From: an uncultured Rhodobiaceae bacterium
GTDB lineage: Bacteria; Pseudomonadota; Alphaproteobacteria; Parvibaculales; Parvibaculaceae
DNA length: 64,000 bases
NCBI GenBank assembly: GCA_913057645.1
Contig: CAJXOU010000002.1
Coordinates: forward strand, 32,952 to 96,951
Direction: 5' to 3'
Shown: piece by piece, positions 39,140-48,365 of the stretch
Layout: the number at the start of each line of letters is the position of its first letter
How positions within the stretch are numbered: the stretch's first letter is position 1
Position numbers and translations under genes: made by a program
Notes under the pieces: model-generated
Told to the model about the DNA's origin: nothing
What the model saw: only the letters and a program-made list of their open reading frames with translations
Database searches by the model: none

Positions 39140-39601
39140 CTAGGAGTTCGGGTCCGCGCCATCTGAAGACTTGTCGGGTGAAGCTTGACGAGCCGCGGCG
39201 GGGGCGCAGTTGTCGAACCATTCTTCGTAGGTCGCGGCGCTGGGTGGAAAATGGGCGATGGCGACCTCCTGTTCCGCGGGGCCATTCATGGCGGCCTCCG
39301 CGGCACTCTGGATGCGCACGAGGTCCTTCAGGGCGAGGCGGCTGCCCTCCATGGCGTTTTGAATCTGTTTGTGAATCGCGACCTCGATTTTCGTTTTCCA
39401 TTTTCGCTCGCCGTCAATGCGCACCGGAACCTTCTCGTTCAGTATCCGGAACACCAGCTCGGCGATCGAGGGCTTCTTCCTGTGCCGGCGGCCGCCTTCC
39501 GGATTGCCGCTTTGCCCTTTCTTGAAGCGGGTGTGGCGGGGCGGATTGCCGTATCCCACCTTCTCCGTCTGGTTTGCGGGCTTGTCGTCTTTCGTGGACA
39601 T
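39140..39601 (-). CDS. DUF5681 domain protein
   Basis: VGYGNPPRHTRFKKGQSGNPEGGRRHRKKPSIAELV. Confidence 0.9.
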   Translation of the reverse strand: MSTKDDKPANQTEKVGYGNPPRHTRFKKGQSGNPEGGRRHRKKPSIAELVFRILNEKVPVRIDGERKWKTKIEVAIHKQIQNAMEGSRLALKDLVRIQSAAEAAMNGPAEQEVAIAHFPPSAATYEEWFDNCAPAAARQASPDKSSDGADPNS

Positions 39602-39644
39602 GGACTTTCTCCTTTCGGGTCTCGGAACAAGGGGGAATGTGCGG

Positions 39645-40946
39645 CTATTCGGCGCGCTCGCGGGCAAGCTCCTGGCGGAATATGCCGGTATCCTCGAAAA
39701 ACGGCTCCTGGCCGGTTTCGGCGACCCAGCGCGCGAGAATGACATCGGCATAATGCGGATCGATTTCGGCGAGCAAGGCCTGCCGGCCCGCGCGCTCGGC
39801 GGCGATCAGCGTCGTGCCGCTGCCGCCGAAGGGGTCGAGAATATTGTCGCCGCGATTGGAGCAGTCGCGGATGGCGTCGAGGACCAGGGCCACCGGTTTC
39901 ACGGTGGGATGGGTTTCCAGCGCCTCGGCGCGGTCGCGATGAAACCCGGCGTATCCGGGATAGTCCCAGACATTGGTTCGATTGCGGCCATGCTGGCCCA
40001 GCGCGACATTGTTGACATGCGCGGCGGTCCCCTGCTTGAAGAGCGGGATCATTTCGTGCTGCGAGCGATAGAGCGAGCCCATGCCGGCATTGGTCTTGCG
40101 CCAGATCGCGATGTTCTTCAACTCGGTGAAGACGGCCATGCCCGCCTCGACCACCTCGCGGATGTGACGCCAGTCCATGCAGACATAATGCAGCGCGCCA
40201 TCCATGGCGACGGCCGCCATGCGCTCGAAGACGGTGGTCAGGAAGGCGACATAGGCCTCGCGGTCCATTTCGCCCGAGGCCATGGCGAAGTCGGGATGAT
40301 GATGCCGGCCGAGACCTGAAACATTGCCGGGCACGCGCACATTATAGGGCGGGTCGGTGAACGACATGCGGACCTGCCGGCCATCCACCAATTGCGTCAT
40401 GACGGCCTCGTCGCGCGCATCGCCGCATATCAGGCGATGCGATCCCACCTGCCAGACATCGCCCGGCCGGTTAACCGCGATGACGTCGCCGGGGTCGGGA
40501 AGGCTTTCCGTGGCGGCGGGCTCGGGGTCTATCATCAGCCGGTCGAGCTCGGGCGTTTCGAAACCGGTGATGGTGAGATCGATGTCGTGCGGTTGCTGCA
40601 GTTCGATGATCTCGTCGAACTCCAGCTTGAGATTGCGCTCGTCCCAGACCGCATCCTCGGCGATGCGATTGTCGGCCAGACGATAGGCGCGCAGCTGTGC
40701 CGGCGTCAGGTCCGCCGCGCAGATCACCGGCACGCGGTTGAGACCGGCCTGCTTTGCCGCCTCCAGCCGCGCCGCCCCGCAGACCACCTCATTGTTGGCG
40801 GAGATGATGATCGGGTTGCGAAAGCCGAACTGACGGATGCTTTCGAGGAGCTTCGCGATCTGCTTGCGGGAATGAGTCCGGGTCGCGCGCGCGGGAAGCG
40901 TCAACTCGCCGGGCGCGCGATACTCGATGATGGTCTCGGGCTCCAT
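39645..40946 (-). CDS. ParB-like nuclease domain + DNA (N4/N6) methyltransferase
   Basis: ParB region (SIRQFGFRNPIIISANNEVVCGAARLEAAKQAGLNRVPVI), catalytic TDPPYNV and SAM motif LDPFGGSGTTLIAAERAGR. Confidence 0.95.
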   Translation of the reverse strand: MEPETIIEYRAPGELTLPARATRTHSRKQIAKLLESIRQFGFRNPIIISANNEVVCGAARLEAAKQAGLNRVPVICAADLTPAQLRAYRLADNRIAEDAVWDERNLKLEFDEIIELQQPHDIDLTITGFETPELDRLMIDPEPAATESLPDPGDVIAVNRPGDVWQVGSHRLICGDARDEAVMTQLVDGRQVRMSFTDPPYNVRVPGNVSGLGRHHHPDFAMASGEMDREAYVAFLTTVFERMAAVAMDGALHYVCMDWRHIREVVEAGMAVFTELKNIAIWRKTNAGMGSLYRSQHEMIPLFKQGTAAHVNNVALGQHGRNRTNVWDYPGYAGFHRDRAEALETHPTVKPVALVLDAIRDCSNRGDNILDPFGGSGTTLIAAERAGRQALLAEIDPHYADVILARWVAETGQEPFFEDTGIFRQELARERAE

Positions 40947-41047
40947 GATGTCCCCCTGTCTGGTTTTCGCCGCCCGTCATGGACGGCGCTCGATACAGGG
41001 GAACATTGGCAAACCGGTTTTTGTTCATCGCCGGCTGTGAGCAGAAA

Positions 41048-41494
41048 TTATTCTTTCTTCCGCATTTTATTGATGTGGCGCCACGCCGTCGCTCGGCTGA
41101 CGGCGTCATTCAATCGCTCGACGACCAGTTCGGCGACGCTGTTGGTACTGAGAGCGGGGGACTTTGCGAGAATCTCCTTCGCGATCGGAAGGATCCGGGC
41201 TGCATTTTTTTCGCCCACCGCTTTGTTGGCCCGTCGGCTGCGATCCGATGCTTCGATCTGCTTCTCGCCGTATTGGACGACCAGCGAGTCTTCAAGGCCC
41301 GTGACGATGGCGCTCGCACCGCTTACCCTGAGATGGGTTCGAGGATCCGCCGGGTCCGCCGTGAATATTTCCGACTTGATGATCGCCGCTTGCTCCGGTC
41401 CGGAAAATTTCGCTCGTACTTTCCTTTCCAGGTTTTGCATCTTGGCGCGCGTTTCTTCAGGAGTGAAGTTCGGATGCATATTGGGTTCTGACAT
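41048..41494 (-). CDS. Hypothetical protein
   Basis: 148 aa ORF; C-terminal VAELVVERLNDAVSRATAWRHINKMRKKE looks like a helix-turn-helix. Confidence 0.6.
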   Translation of the reverse strand: MSEPNMHPNFTPEETRAKMQNLERKVRAKFSGPEQAAIIKSEIFTADPADPRTHLRVSGASAIVTGLEDSLVVQYGEKQIEASDRSRRANKAVGEKNAARILPIAKEILAKSPALSTNSVAELVVERLNDAVSRATAWRHINKMRKKE

Positions 41495-41726
41495 AGCTCA
41501 AGCCTCCTTAAACTGGCTTCTTTTGTGTCTTCTCCATTTCAATTTGCTCCGTGGTCCCCTCTTTATTCCAAACCATGCAGAATCGGGTCAAGGGACGAGA
41601 GCTGACTCACGCCGGATTCGCTATCACGAGCCGAAAGAAGGTCAATCAGTTGCGGTATGGACCCGCCTGACCGGTGTCATGCGCGCGCGATGCGTTCCGT
41701 GTGATGGAACGACGGCGTTGTGTTGC

Positions 41727-41916
41727 TCCCTGCGCAGGGATGGCGATTCCCTGCTCGGGTGTCAGATTTTCCCTGTTTGATGATTCAAATTCCCTGCTCG
41801 CGTTCGCCGGATACCATGCAGGAATCCGCACGGATGCACCGTTTCCCGGCCATCTTCGCGGCCCCGCGGGCTTCATTTTGTTCAAATTTCCCTGCACATT
41901 CCCTGCTGGCAGGGAA
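41727..41916. repeat. Cluster of TTCCCTGC/GCAGGGAA motifs in both orientations
   Basis: TCCCTGCGCAGGGA perfect palindrome at 41727-41740; TTCCCTG(C) at 41747, 41769, 41790, 41888, 41899; TTCCCTGC-TG-GCAGGGAA at 41899-41916. Confidence 0.8.
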
Positions 41917-41932
41917 ATCGCGGGTAGGCGTC

Positions 41933-42700
41933 ATGAAAATCGCGGAGCGATGGTTCGAGCGGAAGGATATGGGCGATGGCGTCACGCTCCTGTGGGAGCC
42001 GCATATCCATCCCTTCATCCGCTGCAACATCTGGCATGTCGCCGGACGCGACCGCGATCTGCTGATCGATACCGGCACCGGCGTCGCCTCGCTCAAGACG
42101 GAAATCGCGCGGCTTACGGACAAGCCGCTCACCGCGCTTGCCACGCATATCCATTACGATCATGTCGGCTCGCTGCATGAATTCGGCACGCGCCTCATGC
42201 ATCCCATCGAGGCGCCGGGTATGGAGGATTACCGCGAATTCGCGACGCTGAGCGTTTCAGGGTTTCCGCGCGAGCTGCGCGATGCTCTGGCGGGATACGG
42301 GCTGGCGGACGGGGAGCCTTTGCTCATCGATGCGCTGCCGCATGAGGGCTACGACATCGAGAGCTACGCCGTGCGCTCCGTCGCGGCCACCGGGACGGTG
42401 GGCGAGGGCGATACGATCGATCTGGGCGACCGGCATTTCTCGGTCTTTCATCTACCCGGTCATTCGCCGGGCTCGATCGGCCTGTTCGAGGCGTCCACCC
42501 GCACGCTTTTCTCGGGCGATGCGATCTATGACGGGCCGCTGCTCGACGAGCTGCCTGGTTCCGACATCGCGGTCTATTGCGAGACGATCAGGCGGCTGCG
42601 CGCTCTTGATGTCGATGTCGTTCACGGCGGCCACGATCCGAGCTTCGGACGCGAGCGGATGATCGAGATCTGCGACGCCTATCTCGCGCGTCGCGGCTGA
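41933..42700 (+). CDS. MBL-fold metallo-hydrolase
   Basis: LIDTGTGVAS, ATHIHYDHVGSLHEF, HLPGHSPGSIGLFEASTRTLFSGDAIYDG. Confidence 0.95.
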   Translation: MKIAERWFERKDMGDGVTLLWEPHIHPFIRCNIWHVAGRDRDLLIDTGTGVASLKTEIARLTDKPLTALATHIHYDHVGSLHEFGTRLMHPIEAPGMEDYREFATLSVSGFPRELRDALAGYGLADGEPLLIDALPHEGYDIESYAVRSVAATGTVGEGDTIDLGDRHFSVFHLPGHSPGSIGLFEASTRTLFSGDAIYDGPLLDELPGSDIAVYCETIRRLRALDVDVVHGGHDPSFGRERMIEICDAYLARRG

Positions 42701-42703
42701 GGT

Positions 42704-43585
42704 TCAAGCGGCCGTCGCGGTGTGCGCCGGTTCCTCGCCATGCGCCTCCTTCCATTCGGCCACCAGCTCGCGATTGTCGTGCTGCCAGGGATGGAAGCTG
42801 GGCTTGAACCAGTCCAGATAGGCGGGAATCGATTTCCGCAAGGGCCCGGGATTGATCCACAGATAGTGGGCAAGCCGGCCCCAGGCACGCGGGCTCCATT
42901 GCATCCGCTCGACCGCCAGAAGATTGCGGATGTGCAGAAACAGATTGATGTTGAAGAAGATCGTCGCCATCAGCAAAGAGCGCACGCGCAGGAAGTAGAA
43001 GGTCCCGGGTCTGGTGACAGCCTTCAGCACATCGAAGGCGACCGCCTTGTGTTCCGTCTCTTCCACCGCATGCCACATCCAGAGTTCGTATTCTTCCGGC
43101 GATGCGTGTTCCGCGAAGGTCTCGCGCTCGCGCAGAAGGTGATCGGCGAGGACCGCCGTGAAATGCTCCAGGGCTACCGTCTGGCCGAGCTGCGCCTTTT
43201 TCGGCATCAGGACCCGCGCGAGTTTCTGCATGCGGGCCGAACGGCGTTCGAGCTTCCACATCGGGTAGCCCTGCGCGGCGATGCGGTCGTTATAGGCCTG
43301 GTGCTCGCGGGAATGGATCGCCTCCTGGCCCAGAAACTCCCGGATTTCGCCTTGCAGCTTCGGGTCGGTGATCTTGTGCTTCTGGTAACGCACCGTGTCG
43401 CAGAAGAAGCGCTCGCCGACGGGGAACATCGCCGAGAGGGCGTTGAAATAGGCGGTCACCACGGGATCGCCATTGTACCAGTGGCGGCGTTCACCCGCCC
43501 GGAACCGGCGGTTGCGCGTGGCGAAGACCAGTTCGCTCCCGCTCTGGCTGGATACGTCGTGGTCGGCTTCCTTGGCGGCGGACAT
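42704..43585 (-). CDS. Predicted metal-dependent hydrolase (PF10118-type)
   Basis: RHWYNGDPVVTAYFNALSAMFPVGERFFCDTVR, FLGQEAIHSREHQAYN, HAVEETEHKAVAFDV. Confidence 0.92.
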   Translation of the reverse strand: MSAAKEADHDVSSQSGSELVFATRNRRFRAGERRHWYNGDPVVTAYFNALSAMFPVGERFFCDTVRYQKHKITDPKLQGEIREFLGQEAIHSREHQAYNDRIAAQGYPMWKLERRSARMQKLARVLMPKKAQLGQTVALEHFTAVLADHLLRERETFAEHASPEEYELWMWHAVEETEHKAVAFDVLKAVTRPGTFYFLRVRSLLMATIFFNINLFLHIRNLLAVERMQWSPRAWGRLAHYLWINPGPLRKSIPAYLDWFKPSFHPWQHDNRELVAEWKEAHGEEPAHTATAA

Positions 43586-43767
43586 GGGGCACTCCTTTTC
43601 CCTGCGGCTTCCCCCTACATTTTTGTCAGTTGAGCCCCATCTTCAATGGCAGACCACAAAATCTCACAATTCAACGCCGGAACCCGGGCTTTCGGTCCGT
43701 ATCTATACTTTCCGGCGGACACAGGGTCCCAGAGCACCGGGATTATGAACAGAGGCGAGCCGCGCTC

Positions 43768-44064
43768 ATGAAAATAAAGGTGGGGCGATACCGTATCCCC
43801 GTGCCGAAAAGCCGGACGGGCCGCATCGGCGTCGGCGTCGTGCTCGTCGTTCTGGGATGCATTCCGGGACCGCCGGGCCCCGCCGCCATTCCGGTCGGGC
43901 TTACCATTCTCACTCTCGATCATCCGCGCGGCCGTCGCTGGCGTCGCATCGTCGTCGTTCGGGCCGGTCGTCGCTGGCAGACGATACAGGCCAAACGAGA
44001 GATGCGCCGCGCGATGAAGCGCGACGCATCTCTCGTCAAGCCGGACATGGAAGCCGAAGGGTGA
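43768..44064 (+). CDS. Small membrane protein, basic C-terminus
   Basis: 98 aa; TM segment IGVGVVLVVLGCIPGPPGPAAIPVGLTIL followed by Arg-rich region. Confidence 0.7.
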   Translation: MKIKVGRYRIPVPKSRTGRIGVGVVLVVLGCIPGPPGPAAIPVGLTILTLDHPRGRRWRRIVVVRAGRRWQTIQAKREMRRAMKRDASLVKPDMEAEG

Positions 44065-44067
44065 GCC

Positions 44068-45633
44068 TCAGCAGGCGCCACGGCGCAGCAGCACGGCGGG
44101 CAAGGTCTTGAACATGATCGCGATGTCCTGCCAGAGCGACCAGTTCTTCACATACCAGGCGTCGAGCTCCACACGGCGCATATAGGTCGTGTCGTTGCGG
44201 CCGCTCACCTGCCAGAGACCGGTGATGCCGGGCTTGGCGGAGAGGTAGTATTCCGCGTCCTCGCCATAGCGAAGCACTTCCGCGTAGGTCACGGGGCGGG
44301 GACCGACCAGGCTCATCTCGCCACGGATCACGTTGATGAGCTGCGGCAGCTCGTCGAGACTGGTCTTGCGCAGGAAGGCGCCGACCGCCGTCACGCGCGG
44401 ATCGTTGCGCAGCTTCTGGTCGCGCGCCCATTCGGCCGCGGCCTGCGGATTGTTTTCCAGCACGTCCTTCAGGATCGCCTCGCTGTCGACATGCATCGTG
44501 CGGAACTTGCGGCAGAGGAACTCGCGGCCCTTCTCGCCGACGCGGCGATGGGCGAAGAAGGCGGCACCGCCGTCAAGGCGGATAAGCGCGGAAACGGCCC
44601 AGAAGAAGGGCATGAGGGCGAACAGGGCAGCGCTTGCTACCACGAGGTCGAAGCTGCGCTTCATGATGCGCGCCATCGGCCGGTTCAGATTGTCGGCCAG
44701 CGTCAGCATCACGAGGTCGTGGCTGAAGAAATTGCCGGCCTCGAGCGCCATCACGCCGATGCCCTTCACGGGCGGCACGATAGAGAAGGCGATGCGGGCG
44801 CGGTGCAGCGCACGCAGGATGTGGTCGAGGCTCGCCATTTCCTCGGGCGAGGGCGCGAGGACCACGAAGCGCGCGCCGTGGCGCTCGCAGGCGAGCTTCA
44901 GGGCTGCCGAAAGCTGGCCGCCCGCCTGATAGAGAAGGCTGTTCGGATTGGACGCATTGCGCTCGGAGGCGAGGTCGGCCAGGTCGATCGCACCGGCGAC
45001 TTCGTAGCCCAGATAGGGTTCGTCCTCGAGCACCTGGGCGGCTTCGTCGGTGTTCTCTTTCGAGCCGATCAGGAGAACGGGTGCGGTCCAGCTTCCGTAC
45101 CGCTTCAGGACATGTCTCATCGCGATACGGGTGACGGGCACGAACGCCAGCGCCCAGATCCATGCCTGGAGCATCCAGAGACGGGAGAAATAGTCCTTGG
45201 TGAGGTACTGGAGGAAGCCGTCGACAAGCGCGACGAGGGCGATGCCCTTCACGATTTCCTTGGTCTCGGCCCAGAACGGCGTGCGCTTCGAATAGTGGCC
45301 CTTCGCCGCCCACCAGAGGACCGGCAGCATCAGCAGGAAACCGATACGGACAAGGCGGCTCGTCAGTTCGCCGGCTTCAAGTGCTGCAAATTCCGTGTTG
45401 AGAACCTGCACATTGATGCCGAAAGCGATGGAACCCGCGATGATCTGCGCCAGCGCCAGTGCGCCAAGGTCGCCAACCAGCAGCATGAAGCGGTCGGCGA
45501 GGGGCGTCAGCCGCGTGCCGGCGCCGGTTTCCTCCCGGTAGCTGCTTTCGAAGCCTTCAACGGGGGGAACGGCGACGGGGGTCGACGCGCCGAAGGTCTG
45601 AATGTGCTTTTCGATTGCGGTCACGGTACTCAC
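44068..45633 (-). CDS. Exopolysaccharide polyprenyl glycosylphosphotransferase (WbaP/ExoY-like)
   Basis: AFFAHRRVGEKGREFLCRKFRTMHVDSEAIL, RKTSLDELPQLINVIRGEMSLVGPRPVTYAEV, KPGITGLWQVSGRND. Confidence 0.96.
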   Translation of the reverse strand: MSTVTAIEKHIQTFGASTPVAVPPVEGFESSYREETGAGTRLTPLADRFMLLVGDLGALALAQIIAGSIAFGINVQVLNTEFAALEAGELTSRLVRIGFLLMLPVLWWAAKGHYSKRTPFWAETKEIVKGIALVALVDGFLQYLTKDYFSRLWMLQAWIWALAFVPVTRIAMRHVLKRYGSWTAPVLLIGSKENTDEAAQVLEDEPYLGYEVAGAIDLADLASERNASNPNSLLYQAGGQLSAALKLACERHGARFVVLAPSPEEMASLDHILRALHRARIAFSIVPPVKGIGVMALEAGNFFSHDLVMLTLADNLNRPMARIMKRSFDLVVASAALFALMPFFWAVSALIRLDGGAAFFAHRRVGEKGREFLCRKFRTMHVDSEAILKDVLENNPQAAAEWARDQKLRNDPRVTAVGAFLRKTSLDELPQLINVIRGEMSLVGPRPVTYAEVLRYGEDAEYYLSAKPGITGLWQVSGRNDTTYMRRVELDAWYVKNWSLWQDIAIMFKTLPAVLLRRGAC

Positions 45634-45776
45634 ACCAATTTGTATCCGAATGCGACAGTTGGTCTGTGAGGTCGCAAGTTGTGCGCCAGCCGGTTTCGTC
45701 CCGTTTTGGGCGCGTGAACAGGGTAAACGCCGTCTTAAAATCCGGAGGTATTCAGTGTGGCCGCAGCCGTATCATC

Positions 45777-46442
45777 TCATCCGAAGAGACCGCGAATATC
45801 CGCGCGCACGATTTCGCCGAGCGCGGCGAATATCCGCATGTTCGCCCGCAGGCGCCGGTCGAAGCGCGGTGCATCCAGCCGCCGCGTGCCGCGCACGGGA
45901 ATCTGCCGGAAGCTCGTACCTCTGCGAAGCGAGTTGATTGCGAGTTCCGTGCCGATGGAGTTCGTGTGATCGAAGCCCCTGTTTTCCGCGGCGAGCCTCA
46001 GGTCGTAGCCTTTCATGCCGCAGAGAATGTCGCGTGCGCCGAATCTGAGACGCACGTAAAGCCCCATCACGATTTCCGCGAAGCGCTGCTTGTGCGGGCG
46101 AACGCCGAGAACGAGCGGCATGCCTTCGTCGGCGAGCAGTGACTTGAAGCTCGCGACGAGGGCGGGATCGTGTTCGCCGTCGGCATCCATCGTGATGGCG
46201 TAGGCGAAGCCCCGTGCGAGGGCTTCCTCGAAAGCGCGGTTCAGCGTGCCGTCATAGCCGAGATTGGTCTCGTTGCGGATGACAATGGCGCCTGCTCTTG
46301 CGGCTTCTGCGCCGGTCTCGTCGGGCGAGGCGTCGTCCACCACGATCACCTCGGCGTGTTCACGTGCGGCCCTCACGATACTTCCGATGGTTGCCGCCTC
46401 GCGGAACGCGGGGATCAGGATCGCTATGCGAGATCGGTCCAC
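45777..46442 (-). CDS. Glycosyltransferase family 2 (dolichol-P-mannose synthase-like)
   Basis: IAILIPAFREAATIGSIVRAAREHAEVIVVDDASPDETGAEAARAGA; ITMDADGEHDP. Confidence 0.93.
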   Translation of the reverse strand: MDRSRIAILIPAFREAATIGSIVRAAREHAEVIVVDDASPDETGAEAARAGAIVIRNETNLGYDGTLNRAFEEALARGFAYAITMDADGEHDPALVASFKSLLADEGMPLVLGVRPHKQRFAEIVMGLYVRLRFGARDILCGMKGYDLRLAAENRGFDHTNSIGTELAINSLRRGTSFRQIPVRGTRRLDAPRFDRRLRANMRIFAALGEIVRADIRGLFG

Positions 46443-47500
46443 AGTAATTCCTTCCCGGCCTCTTTCGCCGAAGCGAGGCGCTTTCCGAGCACCTTCGACA
46501 GCGCGTCCGGCGACACTGCTCCCTCGGGGCAGGGACGGAGCGCTTCGAGATGATCCTGCGACAGCACCGTTCCGGCATCGAGCGCGGTCTTGAGGCGGAG
46601 CGCGCGCCGCTGAATTATCACCGTCTCCATCTCGTTCTTCTCGATCCGCTTCACGCCGTCACCGAGTGCAGCTTCGAGTTCGCGTGTCGCATCGACCATC
46701 GCGCGCCACGTCACCGGATTGAGAGCAAAGGAATGGTCCGGGCCTTCGCGGGAATTGTCGTCCGTGAAGTGCTTTTCGATCACGCGCGCGCCGAGTGCCA
46801 CCGCGCCGAGTACAGCGGAGTGCCCGGGGGTGTGATCCGAGAAACCGAGCACCATGCCCGGCCAGCGCGCTGCGAATGTCTGCAGCACGTGCAGGTTCAC
46901 ATATTTGAAGTTCTCGGGACTGCCCGTGTAGTTCGTGTTGCACTGCATGAGGCAGAGCTGGCGGTTGTGACGCAGAACGAGATCGGCCGCGGCCTCGACT
47001 TCCGCCATCGTTGCGGCACCGGTTGCGAGCAGGACGGGCTTTCCGGTCTTCGCGATGTGTTCGACTTCCTCGTGAAAGGTGATGTCGCCCGAGCCGATCT
47101 TGTATGCAGGAACGATGTCGCGGAACATGTCCACGGCCTCGATGTCATAAGGCGTGGTCATGAAATGAATGTCCGCCTTGCGGCAGGTTTCGACCAGTTC
47201 ATCCGTCCAGTCGCGGCGCGTATGATACTGGTCGTAGACCTCGACGACCGACTTCTTCCATTTCGCCTGATGCGAGACCTGCCCCTTCGGCCCTTCGAAT
47301 CCGACCTTGCTCACGATCCTGTCTGCAATGAAGTGCTGGAACTTGGCGCAGTCCGCGCCTGCTTCCTTCGACTTCCAGATCAGGTCCTTCGCGCGTTCGA
47401 GATTGCCGTCATGATTGGCGGCGATGTCGGCGATGAAATAGCTGGGTGCGTCGAGCGCGATTTCATGCGTTCCGATGCGGAGCGAGCTGTCGTAGGTCAT
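46424..47500 (-). CDS. N-acetylneuraminate synthase-family (NeuB/SpsE-like) condensing enzyme
   Basis: YFIADIAANHDGNLERAKDLIWKSKEAGADCAKFQHF, KIGSGDITFHEEVEHIAKTGKPVLLATGAATMAEV, GFSDHTPGHSAVLGAVALGARVIEKHFTDD; SAF-like C-terminus. Confidence 0.95.
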   Translation of the reverse strand: MTYDSSLRIGTHEIALDAPSYFIADIAANHDGNLERAKDLIWKSKEAGADCAKFQHFIADRIVSKVGFEGPKGQVSHQAKWKKSVVEVYDQYHTRRDWTDELVETCRKADIHFMTTPYDIEAVDMFRDIVPAYKIGSGDITFHEEVEHIAKTGKPVLLATGAATMAEVEAAADLVLRHNRQLCLMQCNTNYTGSPENFKYVNLHVLQTFAARWPGMVLGFSDHTPGHSAVLGAVALGARVIEKHFTDDNSREGPDHSFALNPVTWRAMVDATRELEAALGDGVKRIEKNEMETVIIQRRALRLKTALDAGTVLSQDHLEALRPCPEGAVSPDALSKVLGKRLASAKEAGKELLWTDLA

Positions 47501-48365
47501 GGGCCGATATCTCGTTGTAGCGGTGAAGAACGGATGCAACCACTTCGGGAAGTTCAGGCAGCCTGCGCCCGAGAAGCGTTTCTGCGCGGGTGACGTCGAG
47601 GCCGAGGCAATGGGCACGCGTCGTGGCGAGACCGCGAACGGAGCCGGATGTTGCGGCGGTGAGCTTCCGCTCAAGCTGCCGGGCGATTTCGCGCACGAAG
47701 TCTTCCTTCGTATATACCTCGCCCGCGGCGAGGTTGTAGAGGCCGGACATCTCTGCCTCCGCCATGTCGAAGGCGGCGCGCGCGAAGCTTCCGACATCGA
47801 TGGAAGAGGACCACGCATCGGCGAAGAGCTGGGCGGGCCGATCGTTCAGGGCGACATCGATTGCCCATTCGGCAAGCGTCTGCTTCTCCCAGCCGCGAAT
47901 GCCGACAATGCTGGTACGGAGCACGAGTGCGTTCGCCGCCGTCAGGGCGAAAGCCTCTCCCGCAAATTTCGTTCGAGCATATTCGTTGACGAGGGAGACG
48001 GGCGTCATCTCATCATGCGCCTCTCTGCCACCTTCGGTGAAATACTGGTCCGTCGAGACATGTATGAGTTTGCCGCCGCTTTCGCGCGCCCAGGCGGCGA
48101 GAAAGGCGAGGGGACGTGCGTTCGTGCTCCAGGCATCGAGAGGATTGCGCTCGCAGGCTTCGATGTCCGTGAGGGCGGCGCAGTTGAAGACCATGTCGGG
48201 GTTCTCGGCGGCAAGTACCTCCTGCAGTGCCTGCTCATCGGCAATGTCGAGCGTAATCTCCGCGTTTCGCCGGGCCGCTTCCCGCAATGCGTGACCCCGC
48301 AGCCGCGCTTCTTCCGCGACCGCCCGGCCAAGCAATCCGGTGCTGCCCAACAGAAGAAGCTTCAT
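47463..48365 (-). CDS. RmlD-like sugar-nucleotide reductase (NAD(P)-binding)
   Basis: MKLLLLGSTGLLGRAVAEEARLRG, VFNCAALTDIEACERNP, HVSTDQYFTEGG, YARTKFAGE. Confidence 0.9.
   Translation of the reverse strand: MKLLLLGSTGLLGRAVAEEARLRGHALREAARRNAEITLDIADEQALQEVLAAENPDMVFNCAALTDIEACERNPLDAWSTNARPLAFLAAWARESGGKLIHVSTDQYFTEGGREAHDEMTPVSLVNEYARTKFAGEAFALTAANALVLRTSIVGIRGWEKQTLAEWAIDVALNDRPAQLFADAWSSSIDVGSFARAAFDMAEAEMSGLYNLAAGEVYTKEDFVREIARQLERKLTAATSGSVRGLATTRAHCLGLDVTRAETLLGRRLPELPEVVASVLHRYNEISAHDLRQLAPHRNA

Noticed and set aside
46424-47818. 464-aa start for the NeuB-like protein
   Set aside because: The N-terminal ~106 residues overlap the RmlD-like gene out of frame; homology begins at MTYDSSLRIG, giving a start at 47500.
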